22,780 bases of DNA from UBA685 sp049889495 (GTDB taxonomy: Bacteria; Pseudomonadota; Alphaproteobacteria; Puniceispirillales; Puniceispirillaceae), in the NCBI GenBank assembly GCA_049889495.1, contig JBMHDH010000018.1, positions 1 through 22,780 of the forward strand. The letters run 5' to 3'. Position 1 is the stretch's first letter. Each line of letters opens with the position of its first letter. The position numbers were made by a program, and so were the translations under genes. A model generated the notes under the pieces. It searched no databases. It was not told where the DNA came from and saw only the letters and a list, made by a program, of their open reading frames with translations. Shown piece by piece: positions 15,559 through 22,182 of this stretch.

Positions 15559-15590
15559 CATAAAGCTGGTCAGGCATAAGGCTGGTCAGG
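15559..15590. repeat. 16-bp tandem duplication in the parvulin leader
   Basis: CATAAAGCTGGTCAGG (15559-15574) is followed directly by CATAAGGCTGGTCAGG (15575-15590), 15 of 16 identical. It lies 29 bases upstream of the start codon of the parvulin gene. Confidence 0.9.
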
Positions 15591-15619
15591 CTTCTTAATT
15601 ATACTAAAGGGTTTTCATC

Positions 15620-16501
15620 ATGGCGAACGCACGCGCTTTTCTGAAATTGTCATCAGCTGTCCTTCTTGCCACAGGCATGACCATGGTTGGGGGCCTCACC
15701 CATGCCGTTGCCCAGCAAGCAGATGCCAGAGCCAAGATTGAGGTTGGGTCTGTCAATGGCACTATTGTTTATCTTGATGAGGTGATGCAGGTCGCAGAAA
15801 GCTTGCCCGAAGAATATCGTCGCCAGCCATTAGAAAATTATTATGACAATTTGGTTGATGAGGTGTTTAACACACGCCTTGCCGCTGAGGCTGCGCGTCA
15901 AACTGGCCTGAATGAAGATGCGCTTGTGAATGAAGCCATTCGGATTGCCACAGATCGTATTTTGGCAGAAGCCTATTTCGCGATTGAAATGCGCAAAGCG
16001 GTAACGGATGACGAAATCGCCAAAGCCTATGAGCGCATTATTGCTGATCAAGATAGCCGTGAAGAAGTCTCAGCGCGTCATATTTTGGTTGAAACAGAAG
16101 CCGAAGCCATTGGCCTGATTGACAAATTGAAAGAGGGGGCTGACTTTGCTGAATTGGCCAAAGAATTTTCAACAGGACCATCAGGGCCAAATGGCGGTGA
16201 TTTAGGATATTTTGGCCGTGGCCAGATGGTGCCTGATTTTGAAGTCGCAGCCTTTAATTTGGCCATTGGCACATTTTCTGCTGAGCCTGTTCAGACACAA
16301 TTTGGCTGGCATGTTATCAAGCTAGAAGATAAGCGCACCGCACCGCCTGCAAGCTTGGATGAATTGCGCCCACAAATTGCCAATGGTCTATCACAACAAA
16401 CCATTGCCCGTATGATCGAAGAATTGCGGTCTAGCGCAACCTTATCTGCCCGCAGCTTTGCTGATGTCAAAGCAGATGCGCAAGCCGCACAACAACAATA
16501 G
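15620..16501 (+). CDS. Exported parvulin-type peptidyl-prolyl cis-trans isomerase
   Basis: A 293-residue periplasmic foldase of the PpiC/SurA class. Residues 1-31 form a signal peptide with a hydrophobic core and a cleavage site after AVA (31). The N-terminal helical chaperone-like part (about 40-145) is followed by the rotamase domain (about 150-240), with ARHILVETE (152-160), GADFAELAKEFSTGPSGPNGGDLGYFGRGQMVP and FGWHVIKLEDKR, all standard. The C-terminal Ala/Gln-rich tail follows. No lipobox cysteine is present, so it is probably soluble. The start is supported by AAAGGG about ten bases upstream. It heads a plus-strand unit with argJ and mutT and diverges from secA, coupling export with folding by position. 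Confidence 0.93.
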   Translation: MANARAFLKLSSAVLLATGMTMVGGLTHAVAQQADARAKIEVGSVNGTIVYLDEVMQVAESLPEEYRRQPLENYYDNLVDEVFNTRLAAEAARQTGLNEDALVNEAIRIATDRILAEAYFAIEMRKAVTDDEIAKAYERIIADQDSREEVSARHILVETEAEAIGLIDKLKEGADFAELAKEFSTGPSGPNGGDLGYFGRGQMVPDFEVAAFNLAIGTFSAEPVQTQFGWHVIKLEDKRTAPPASLDELRPQIANGLSQQTIARMIEELRSSATLSARSFADVKADAQAAQQQ

Positions 16502-16523
16502 AGCTAGGCAATTATAAGATTTA

Positions 16524-16560
16524 TGCCAGCTTGCCAGTAAGACTATTGGCTTTTCTGGCA
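16524..16560. repeat. Nested inverted repeat between the parvulin gene and argJ
   Basis: The outer arms TGCCAG (16524-16529) and CTGGCA (16555-16560) enclose inner arms GCCA (16533-16536) and TGGC (16547-16550). In RNA this would fold as a bulged hairpin of ten base pairs. It is not followed by a T-run on the plus strand, so it is more likely an mRNA processing or stability element, if functional, than a terminator. Confidence 0.5.
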
Positions 16561-16581
16561 TCACTGAAAAAAGGCTTTGTT

Positions 16582-17793
16582 ATGGAACGCTCTCCGCTCG
16601 CCCCTGACCAATTTCCTGAATTGCCGCTGATTGAGGGCATTACCTTATCTGTGGCGGCAACAGGCATGAAATATAAAGACAGAGATGATCTGTTTTTAAT
16701 GCAATGTGACGAGGGTACGCATCTGGCAGGCCTGTTTACCACATCCGCCACTGCTTCAGTATCAGTTCACGCCAGCCGCGCGGTTGCCCGTGCTGGTGCG
16801 GTGCGCGCGATTTTGGTCAATGCAGGTAATGCCAATGCCTTTACAGGTGCAAGAGGAGATGAAGCGCATCATGAATGTGTGTCATCATTGGCACAGATTT
16901 TGGAAATTCCAGAAACGCAGATTGCCACAGCCTCAACAGGGGTGATTGGTGAGCCGCTCGATAGCCAAGCCATTATCACGCATTTTCAATCCCTTCGCAG
17001 TGCCGCGCCAGCCAATTGGCACGCCGCAGCAAAAGCGATTAAAACAACAGACACCTTTGCCAAAGGGGCTGGTAAGACCATCATGATCAATGGCAAACCC
17101 ATTTGCATTTCAGCCATTGCCAAAGGGTCAGGGATGATCGCGCCAGATATGGCCACCATGCTGGCCTTTATCGCAACAGATGCCAGCATTGCCAAAGCCG
17201 AACTGCAAGATATGTTGCGCCGCCAATGTGCCAAAAGTTTTAATGCCATCACAGTCGATAGTGATACATCCACAAGCGATTCCGTCTTTTTCTGTGCGAC
17301 TGGCAAAGCAGGCGTGATTGACCAAAAAGACGATCTGGCCGCCTTTGAAGAGGCCCTTGGTGAGATCATGCAAGATCTGGCTGTGCAAATTGTTCGGGAT
17401 GGCGAAGGCGCAAGCAAATTAATCACCATTGATGTCACAGGGGCAGTTGATGATGCCTCAGCCCATCGCATCGCTATGGCAATTGGCAATTCCCCTTTGG
17501 TCAAAACAGCCATTGCAGGCGAAGATGCCAATTGGGGGCGTATCGTTGCGGCTGTTGGCAAAGCAGGTGAGCCCGCAGATAGAGATAAGCTTGCGATTGC
17601 CATTGGCGGGATTGTGATCACCGATGCGGGCCAAAGACGTGATGATTATGATGAAACACCTGTGGCAGCCCATATGAAAGAAGATGAAATCTCGCTTCAT
17701 ATTGATATTGGGCTTGGCACAGGCACAGCGCGTATTTGGACATGTGATTTAACACATGGCTATATCACCATTAATGCTGATTACAGATCTTAA
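16582..17793 (+). CDS. argJ: Bifunctional ornithine acetyltransferase / N-acetylglutamate synthase ArgJ
   Basis: ArgJ transfers the acetyl group from N-acetylornithine to glutamate, recycling acetyl in arginine biosynthesis. The bifunctional form can also use acetyl-CoA. The 403-residue precursor contains the self-cleavage signature KGSGMIAPDMATMLAF. Cleavage is expected between A191 and T192, making T192 the nucleophile of the beta chain. Other family segments are LVNAGNANAFTGARG near the N-terminus and GEDANWGRIVAAVGKAG. I start at the ATG at 16582, which has AAGG about ten bases upstream and matches the family N-terminus. An in-frame TTG at 16531 would add 17 residues and is unlikely. mutT follows after five bases. 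Confidence 0.97.
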   Translation: MERSPLAPDQFPELPLIEGITLSVAATGMKYKDRDDLFLMQCDEGTHLAGLFTTSATASVSVHASRAVARAGAVRAILVNAGNANAFTGARGDEAHHECVSSLAQILEIPETQIATASTGVIGEPLDSQAIITHFQSLRSAAPANWHAAAKAIKTTDTFAKGAGKTIMINGKPICISAIAKGSGMIAPDMATMLAFIATDASIAKAELQDMLRRQCAKSFNAITVDSDTSTSDSVFFCATGKAGVIDQKDDLAAFEEALGEIMQDLAVQIVRDGEGASKLITIDVTGAVDDASAHRIAMAIGNSPLVKTAIAGEDANWGRIVAAVGKAGEPADRDKLAIAIGGIVITDAGQRRDDYDETPVAAHMKEDEISLHIDIGLGTGTARIWTCDLTHGYITINADYRS

Positions 17794-17798
17794 AAAAT

Positions 17799-18215
17799 AT
17801 GACTAATTCTTCGAAGCGTCCGCTTAAACATATCGTCGCTTGCGCCTTAATCGACCCTGATGGGCGGGTGCTATTGGCCAAAAGGCCTGATGGCAAAGCC
17901 ATGGCAGGTTTATGGGAATTTCCTGGTGGAAAAATCGAAGCAGAAGAGACCCCAGAACAAGGTTTGATCCGTGAATTACAAGAAGAGCTTGGCATTGATA
18001 CCAAACAATCTTGTTTGGCGCCGTTAAGCTTTGCCAGCCATGCTTATGATGACTTTCATCTTGTCATGTTGCTTTATGTCTGTCGGCGGTGGTGGGGCAC
18101 GCCTAAGCCTGTTGAGGGCGGCGAGCTGACATGGGCAAGAGCGATGCGGTTAAATCAATTTGAAATGCCAGAGGCAAACCGTCCTTTGGTCGCAGCCTTA
18201 CAGGATTTGCTTTAA
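17799..18215 (+). CDS. mutT: MutT-type Nudix hydrolase (8-oxo-dGTP diphosphatase-like)
   Basis: This 138-residue protein has a perfect Nudix box, GX5EX7REUXEEXGU, at residues 44-66 (G44, E50, R58, E59, E62, E63, G65). Ahead of it is LLAKRPDGKAMAGLWEFPGG, typical of MutT enzymes that remove oxidised GTP or dGTP. A C-terminal GGELTWARAMRLNQFEMPEANRPLV is also MutT-like. The gene is five bases downstream of argJ with a poor Shine-Dalgarno, suggesting translational coupling. Its stop codon overlaps the stop codon of the opposite-strand methyltransferase gene in the palindrome TTAA. Other Nudix substrates are possible, but the overall similarity favours MutT. Confidence 0.92.
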   Translation: MTNSSKRPLKHIVACALIDPDGRVLLAKRPDGKAMAGLWEFPGGKIEAEETPEQGLIRELQEELGIDTKQSCLAPLSFASHAYDDFHLVMLLYVCRRWWGTPKPVEGGELTWARAMRLNQFEMPEANRPLVAALQDLL

Positions 18216-19099
18216 AAGATATCTGTGATGGGTGTTGTCGCAGACCCTGGTTTTAAGGGTTGCGGCTGGCTTTTATCTGGCGACCAGCCTGTGACATGAA
18301 TCAATTCAAAGCTGGCAGGAATGCGGCCATCTGGCATGGCATAGCGTTCTTGGTAAATTTCAGCTGTACGCAAAAATAAATCACGACGTGAAAAACCAGC
18401 GCGTCTGCCAATCAAGCAATTCCCCTCACCCATCGCGCGTAAATCAGCCATTAAGGGAAAAATAGAACTATAGGTCAGCGTCAATAGCTCGCTATCTGCC
18501 ACAGGCATCGCCAAGCCAGCGCGTTGCAACAACCCGCCAATATCACGAATATCTGCCATTGGTGCGACATGTGGGCCAATGCCGCCCGTCAGCTCTTCTT
18601 CTGCCGCACTGATACAGGCCCGCAATTCTTGCAAGGTTCTGCCGCCAAGCAAGATGGCAAAAAACAGACCATCTGGTCTCAGCTGGCGTGCCATTTGCGT
18701 CATCAGCCCAGGGACATCATTGACCTGATGCAAATAAAGCAAAGAGACAATACCATCAACCTGATCAAAAGGCGCGGCAATTGCATTTGGCATCAGCTCA
18801 ACATCCATTGTCTCAGAGGGGCCAAAAGCACGGGCTTGCTGGGTGAAAACTGCGCTAGGGTCAAGGCTTAAGATAGTGCCAATTTTCGGATGAGATTGCA
18901 GATTTTGCGCGACCATACCGCCATGCGCGCCGACATCAATCACATGTGGGAAATCACGCTTGATCAAAGATAATCTGTCTTCTAGACGTTCAATGGCCAA
19001 TTTTTTTAAAAAATCGCCGCCTTGTGCAAAGCCAGACCGCGCGGCGCGGTCTCTTTGTCTGACAATTTGTTCTGTGTTAAAAATTTGCGGCGTATTCAT
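18212..19099 (-). CDS. SAM-dependent methyltransferase, BioC/NDUFAF5-like
   Basis: A 295-residue class I methyltransferase-fold protein. Residues 1-50 (FNTEQIVRQRDRAARSG, then DFLKKLAIERLEDRL) match the N-terminus of bacterial homologues of NDUFAF5, where a short helix with RxRDRAA precedes the fold. SAM motif I is VIDVGAHGG (53-61). LSLDPS ends the second strand, and VSLLYLHQVNDVPG and QLRPDGLFFA are motif IV/V equivalents. Mitochondrial NDUFAF5 is a complex I assembly arginine hydroxylase, and BioC is a malonyl-ACP methyltransferase. No biotin genes are nearby, so the NDUFAF5-like assignment is preferred but unproven. The ATG at 19099 is chosen by family alignment; an upstream ATG at 19135 adds a basic MRDFIRYKRKKK stretch. 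Confidence 0.87.
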   Translation of the reverse strand: MNTPQIFNTEQIVRQRDRAARSGFAQGGDFLKKLAIERLEDRLSLIKRDFPHVIDVGAHGGMVAQNLQSHPKIGTILSLDPSAVFTQQARAFGPSETMDVELMPNAIAAPFDQVDGIVSLLYLHQVNDVPGLMTQMARQLRPDGLFFAILLGGRTLQELRACISAAEEELTGGIGPHVAPMADIRDIGGLLQRAGLAMPVADSELLTLTYSSIFPLMADLRAMGEGNCLIGRRAGFSRRDLFLRTAEIYQERYAMPDGRIPASFELIHVTGWSPDKSQPQPLKPGSATTPITDIF

Positions 19100-19170
19100 C
19101 TTTTTTTTACGTTTATATCTTATAAAATCTCTCATCAAAGCAGTGTTACCTGCAAGATAGGGAGGGCATC

Positions 19171-19899
19171 ATGCGTCAGTGGCTTAGCACAGCTTTTACA
19201 CATGTGCTAGATAGTGCATTGCCGCCACAATGTCCATTATGTCACGGTGACCTTATGGCACAAGGCCTGTGCGCGGATTGTTGGCACCAGCTTCACGTGA
19301 TCATCCCGCCCTTTTGTGACGGGTGCGGCAGGCCCCTGCCACATAGCTATGCCATAAAGAAATGTGGTGCTTGTCTCACACAAAAAAGCTTTCTTGTGCG
19401 CCATCGTTCTGTCTTGGTTTATAATGATGCTGCCAAGCGTTTAATCGTGCCTTTCAAACATTCTGATCGGCTTGATTTTGCCCCTGTAATCGCTGGCATG
19501 ATGGCATCTGCTTTTCAAGATATGGTGCAAGATGACCATATCATTATGCCAATCCCATTGCATGTTTTGCGCCGTATCAAGCGCCGCTACAACCAATCAG
19601 CCGAGATCACACGGCTTTTATGCCGTCGGACGGGCCGCCAATCACAATCTGATATGACAAGTTTGAAGCGGATAAAACCAACAACATCATTGGCCCGTCA
19701 CAGATTAACAAAGCGAAAGCAAATTTTGCGCGGGGCCTTTGCGATCAACAAGACCGATATCCTAGCCTTGAAAGGCAAACGAATTTTACTGATTGATGAT
19801 GTGATGACCACAGGTAGCACCATGGAAGAAGCTGCCAAATGCTTGTTGCAAGCTGATGTCCAATCTGTTGAAGGTTTGAGCTTTGCGCGTGTTTGTTAA
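19171..19899 (+). CDS. comF: ComF family protein (amidophosphoribosyltransferase-like)
   Basis: This 242-residue protein has the ComF layout. The N-terminal part contains four C-x-x-C pairs (C21/C24, C34/C37, C49/C52, C65/C68), probably zinc-binding. The C-terminal part is a phosphoribosyltransferase fold with PIPLHVLRRIKRRYNQSAEI, typical of ComF, and the PRPP-binding loop LLIDDVMTTGST (206-217). ComF proteins are needed for natural transformation in some bacteria, where they act on the cytoplasmic side of DNA uptake. In alphaproteobacteria the gene is widespread and its role often unknown. A clear GGGAGGG lies just upstream of the ATG. It is divergent from the methyltransferase gene (71-base gap) and precedes grxC. 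Confidence 0.93.
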   Translation: MRQWLSTAFTHVLDSALPPQCPLCHGDLMAQGLCADCWHQLHVIIPPFCDGCGRPLPHSYAIKKCGACLTQKSFLVRHRSVLVYNDAAKRLIVPFKHSDRLDFAPVIAGMMASAFQDMVQDDHIIMPIPLHVLRRIKRRYNQSAEITRLLCRRTGRQSQSDMTSLKRIKPTTSLARHRLTKRKQILRGAFAINKTDILALKGKRILLIDDVMTTGSTMEEAAKCLLQADVQSVEGLSFARVC

Positions 19900-19949
19900 G
19901 TTTCTTAGAAAATTGACTGGCAACATAGCCCGCTGGTTCTTATATAAAA

Positions 19950-19977
19950 GGGGCCGCCGCCAAAAGAGGCTTGCCCC
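19950..19977 (+). repeat. GC-rich hairpin upstream of grxC
   Basis: GGGGC (19950-19954) pairs with GCCCC (19973-19977), and just inside GCC (19956-19958) pairs with GGC (19968-19970), giving a bulged stem-loop. It directly follows an AT-rich TTATATAAAA (19940-19949) that could be a -10 region. The stem would then sit at the extreme 5' end of the grxC transcript or act as a comF attenuator. No T-run follows it. Confidence 0.45.
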
Positions 19978-19979
19978 TG

Positions 19980-20007
19980 AAGTCGCATAAGCCAAGTCGC
20001 ATAAGCC
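19980..20007. repeat. 14-bp perfect tandem duplication upstream of grxC
   Basis: AAGTCGCATAAGCC occurs twice without a gap (19980-19993, 19994-20007), immediately after the GC-rich hairpin and 30 bases before the grxC start. The copies are identical. Confidence 0.95.
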
Positions 20008-20037
20008 AAAATGACAAAAAATAAGAAGGAATAGGTT

Positions 20038-20304
20038 ATGGCCAAAATTGAGATTTACACCACCGCTTTTTGTCCGTTTTGCGTAAGAGCGAAAAGGCTG
20101 CTTGATCACGAAAATCTATCTTATGATGAAATTGATGTGGGGGCATCTCGTGCTTTGCGCCAAGCCATGGCAAAACGTGCCGAAGGGCGCACATCTGTGC
20201 CACAAATCTTCATTGATGAAGTGCCAATTGGTGGCAGTGATGATCTAGCTTTGCTTCACCGCACAGGAAAATTGAACCAGCTGGTCGGACGCACCCAGTC
20301 GTGA
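20038..20304 (+). CDS. grxC: Glutaredoxin 3-type glutaredoxin
   Basis: An 88-residue dithiol glutaredoxin that reduces disulfides and glutathionylated proteins with glutathione. The active site is C12-P-F-C15 (TTAFCPFCVRAKRLL). The cis-proline segment is TSVPQIFID (P55) and the glutathione-binding GG is at 65-66 (IGGSDDL). Length and motifs match bacterial GrxC; it is not the monothiol CGFS class. AAGGA lies about ten bases before the ATG. The nitrilase-family gene starts 13 bases downstream, and comF is 138 bases upstream across a region with a hairpin and tandem repeat. Confidence 0.96.
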   Translation: MAKIEIYTTAFCPFCVRAKRLLDHENLSYDEIDVGASRALRQAMAKRAEGRTSVPQIFIDEVPIGGSDDLALLHRTGKLNQLVGRTQS

Positions 20305-20317
20305 TAGGCTTTGCCGC

Positions 20318-21142
20318 ATGATGAGAGTCGCAGCCCTGCAATATACCGCACGTAATGACATCCACAAAAATTGTGAGATAGCCTTGCCGCTTGTGCAAAA
20401 AGCAGTCAAAGAGGGCGCTGAATTTATCACCTTGCCTGAATGTGCCAATATGCTGGCAAAAGACAAAGCTAGCCTGAAGCAAAACGCACCAGAAGAAGCA
20501 TCATGCCCCTTTGTCAAAACCATGTGCGATGCAGCACGGGACCATGATATCTGGCTATCGCTGGGATCTGTGATGTGCCGTGATGATGCCAATCAGAACA
20601 TTACCAGCCACAAAATAGCCAATCGCCATTTGATTATATCTCCCGATGGGGCAATCACCAGCCGTTATGACAAGATTCATATGTTTGATGCAAAAGTTGG
20701 CGATGGCAAAACCTATCGCGAATCAGATAGCTTTGCGGCTGGCACAACCCCTGTGGTGACAGATATTGCAGGCCATAAAACAGGTCTATCTATTTGTTAT
20801 GATATTCGCTTTGCCAGCCTGTATCATCATTACGCCAAGCACCATGCACAGATGATTTTAACGCCAGCTGCTTTTACCGCCACAACGGGCAAGGCCCATT
20901 GGCATATATTGCAACGTGCCAGAGCGATCGAAACAGGGGCCTTTATCATTGCCGCCGCGCAAATCGGCCAACATGATGACGGCAGAAAAACATATGGTCA
21001 TTCGCTGATTATCTCGCCATGGGGCGAGGTGTTAAGTGATGCTGGCACAGACAAAGATATGGCCATCGCAGATCTTGATTTTTCGGACGTTGCAAAGGCA
21101 CGAGAGAAAATCACCGCTTGGCAAAATCAGACCTTATTTTGA
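20318..21142 (+). CDS. Carbon-nitrogen hydrolase (Nit/omega-amidase-like)
   Basis: A 274-residue nitrilase-superfamily amidase. The catalytic triad is visible: E41 in TLPECAN, K119 in RYDKIHMFD and C160 in GLSICYDIRF. The closest family by overall pattern is the Nit1/Nit2 branch, which acts on deaminated glutathione or on alpha-ketoglutaramate and succinamate. The RYDKIHMFD and SICYDIRFPxLY-like segments are typical of that branch (here RFASLYHHY). Position directly after a glutaredoxin gene fits a glutathione-repair role, but this is suggestive only. Two ATG codons are adjacent at the start (20318, 20321). It converges with accA, with 37 bases between stop codons. Confidence 0.92.
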   Translation: MMRVAALQYTARNDIHKNCEIALPLVQKAVKEGAEFITLPECANMLAKDKASLKQNAPEEASCPFVKTMCDAARDHDIWLSLGSVMCRDDANQNITSHKIANRHLIISPDGAITSRYDKIHMFDAKVGDGKTYRESDSFAAGTTPVVTDIAGHKTGLSICYDIRFASLYHHYAKHHAQMILTPAAFTATTGKAHWHILQRARAIETGAFIIAAAQIGQHDDGRKTYGHSLIISPWGEVLSDAGTDKDMAIADLDFSDVAKAREKITAWQNQTLF

Positions 21143-21143
21143 T

Positions 21144-21193
21144 AAGGCCTGTTGCCAGAAACAGTCCCTAAGAAGGCGCCTAGAGGCCTTTTT
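21144..21193. terminator. Convergent hairpins between the nitrilase gene and accA
   Basis: AAGGCCT (21144-21150) is the reverse complement of AGGCCTT (21184-21190), enclosing a smaller CTGTT/AACAG stem (21149-21153, 21160-21164). An alternative, AAGGC/GCCTT (21173-21177, 21186-21190), is followed on the plus strand by TTT. Either could end the plus-strand transcript. The right arm lies inside the last codons of accA, so the two genes' 3' ends interleave. Confidence 0.45.
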
Positions 21194-22133
21194 CACCAAT
21201 GGCGATATATTTGGCGCGGCGATCAGCCTTAATGGCGGCAGGTGCCATAGATGCCATTTCAGCTAGTTGCTTTTCCATGCCATCACCCAGCTGTTGAATG
21301 GCAAGTGGCACATCACGATGGGCACCGCCCAATGGTTCTGTGACAATCTGATCAATCACACCTAATTTCAGCATATCATCTGCAGTTAGGCGCAACGCCT
21401 CAGCTGCTTTTTGGGCATAATCAGCAGAACGCCACAAAATAGACGCACAGCCCTCTGGTGAAATCACAGAATAGACCGCATGTTCCAACATCAAAACACG
21501 GTTGGCAGTGGCAAGCGCGATCGCACCGCCAGAGCCACCTTCGCCCACAATCGCTGTGACCATTGGCACAGATAGATTCAAACATGTTTGAATAGAGCGT
21601 GCGATGGCTTCTGCTTGGCCTCTTTCTTCGGCACCACGTCCAGGATAAGCACCAGCGGTATCGACAAATGACAAAACAGGTAATTGGAATTTATCTGCCA
21701 AACCCATCAGGCGAATGGCTTTGCGATAGCCCTCGGGGCGTGCCATGCCAAAATTGCGCTTGATGCGTTCTTCGGTACTTGTGCCTTTATCAGTGCCCAT
21801 AATGACAACATCACGGCCACGGAATTTGGCAAGCCCACCAATGACCGCATAATCTTCAGCAAAATTGCGATCCCCTGCAAGGGGGACAAATTCATCTGTT
21901 AGCTGGGCAATAATCTGAGATAATTTTGGGCGTTCAGGGTGACGCGCCACCTGCACTTTTTCCCAAGGGCCAAGCGCCTTATAAGTTTGCGTTAACTCTT
22001 TTTCGATTCTGGTTTGCAGCTTGCCAATTTCCTCGGCGATATTGATATCGGTTTCATCAGTCAAATGGCGCAATTCCTGAATTTTGCCTTCAAGAGCTGC
22101 AATTGGTTTTTCAAAATCTAAAAAATGGCGCAT
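21180..22133 (-). CDS. accA: Acetyl-CoA carboxylase carboxyltransferase subunit alpha
   Basis: AccA with AccD forms the carboxyltransferase that moves CO2 from biotinylated AccB to acetyl-CoA, making malonyl-CoA for fatty-acid synthesis. The 317-residue length is normal. The N-terminus FLDFEKPIAALEGKIQEL is diagnostic. Further segments are DRNFAEDYAVIGGLAKF, MGTDKGTSTEERIKRNFGMARPEGYRKA (written here in abbreviated form as the MGTDKG...RPEGYRKA block), FVDTAGAYPGRGAEERGQAEAIA, and the oxyanion-type loop GEGGSGGAIALA. GGGA lies about eight bases before the ATG. xerD is upstream on the same strand with a 49-base gap, an arrangement seen in many alphaproteobacteria. Confidence 0.98.
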   Translation of the reverse strand: MRHFLDFEKPIAALEGKIQELRHLTDETDINIAEEIGKLQTRIEKELTQTYKALGPWEKVQVARHPERPKLSQIIAQLTDEFVPLAGDRNFAEDYAVIGGLAKFRGRDVVIMGTDKGTSTEERIKRNFGMARPEGYRKAIRLMGLADKFQLPVLSFVDTAGAYPGRGAEERGQAEAIARSIQTCLNLSVPMVTAIVGEGGSGGAIALATANRVLMLEHAVYSVISPEGCASILWRSADYAQKAAEALRLTADDMLKLGVIDQIVTEPLGGAHRDVPLAIQQLGDGMEKQLAEMASMAPAAIKADRRAKYIAIGEKGL

Positions 22134-22182
22134 GACATTCCCAAAAATTCACAAGTAATTTTGTATCTATAAATGCTTCTTA

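Noticed and set aside
16986..17621. 211-codon minus-strand frame inside argJ
   Set aside because: The plus-strand frame is a full-length ArgJ with its cleavage motif; the antisense frame is an Ala/Ile/Ser-rich shadow without any motif.
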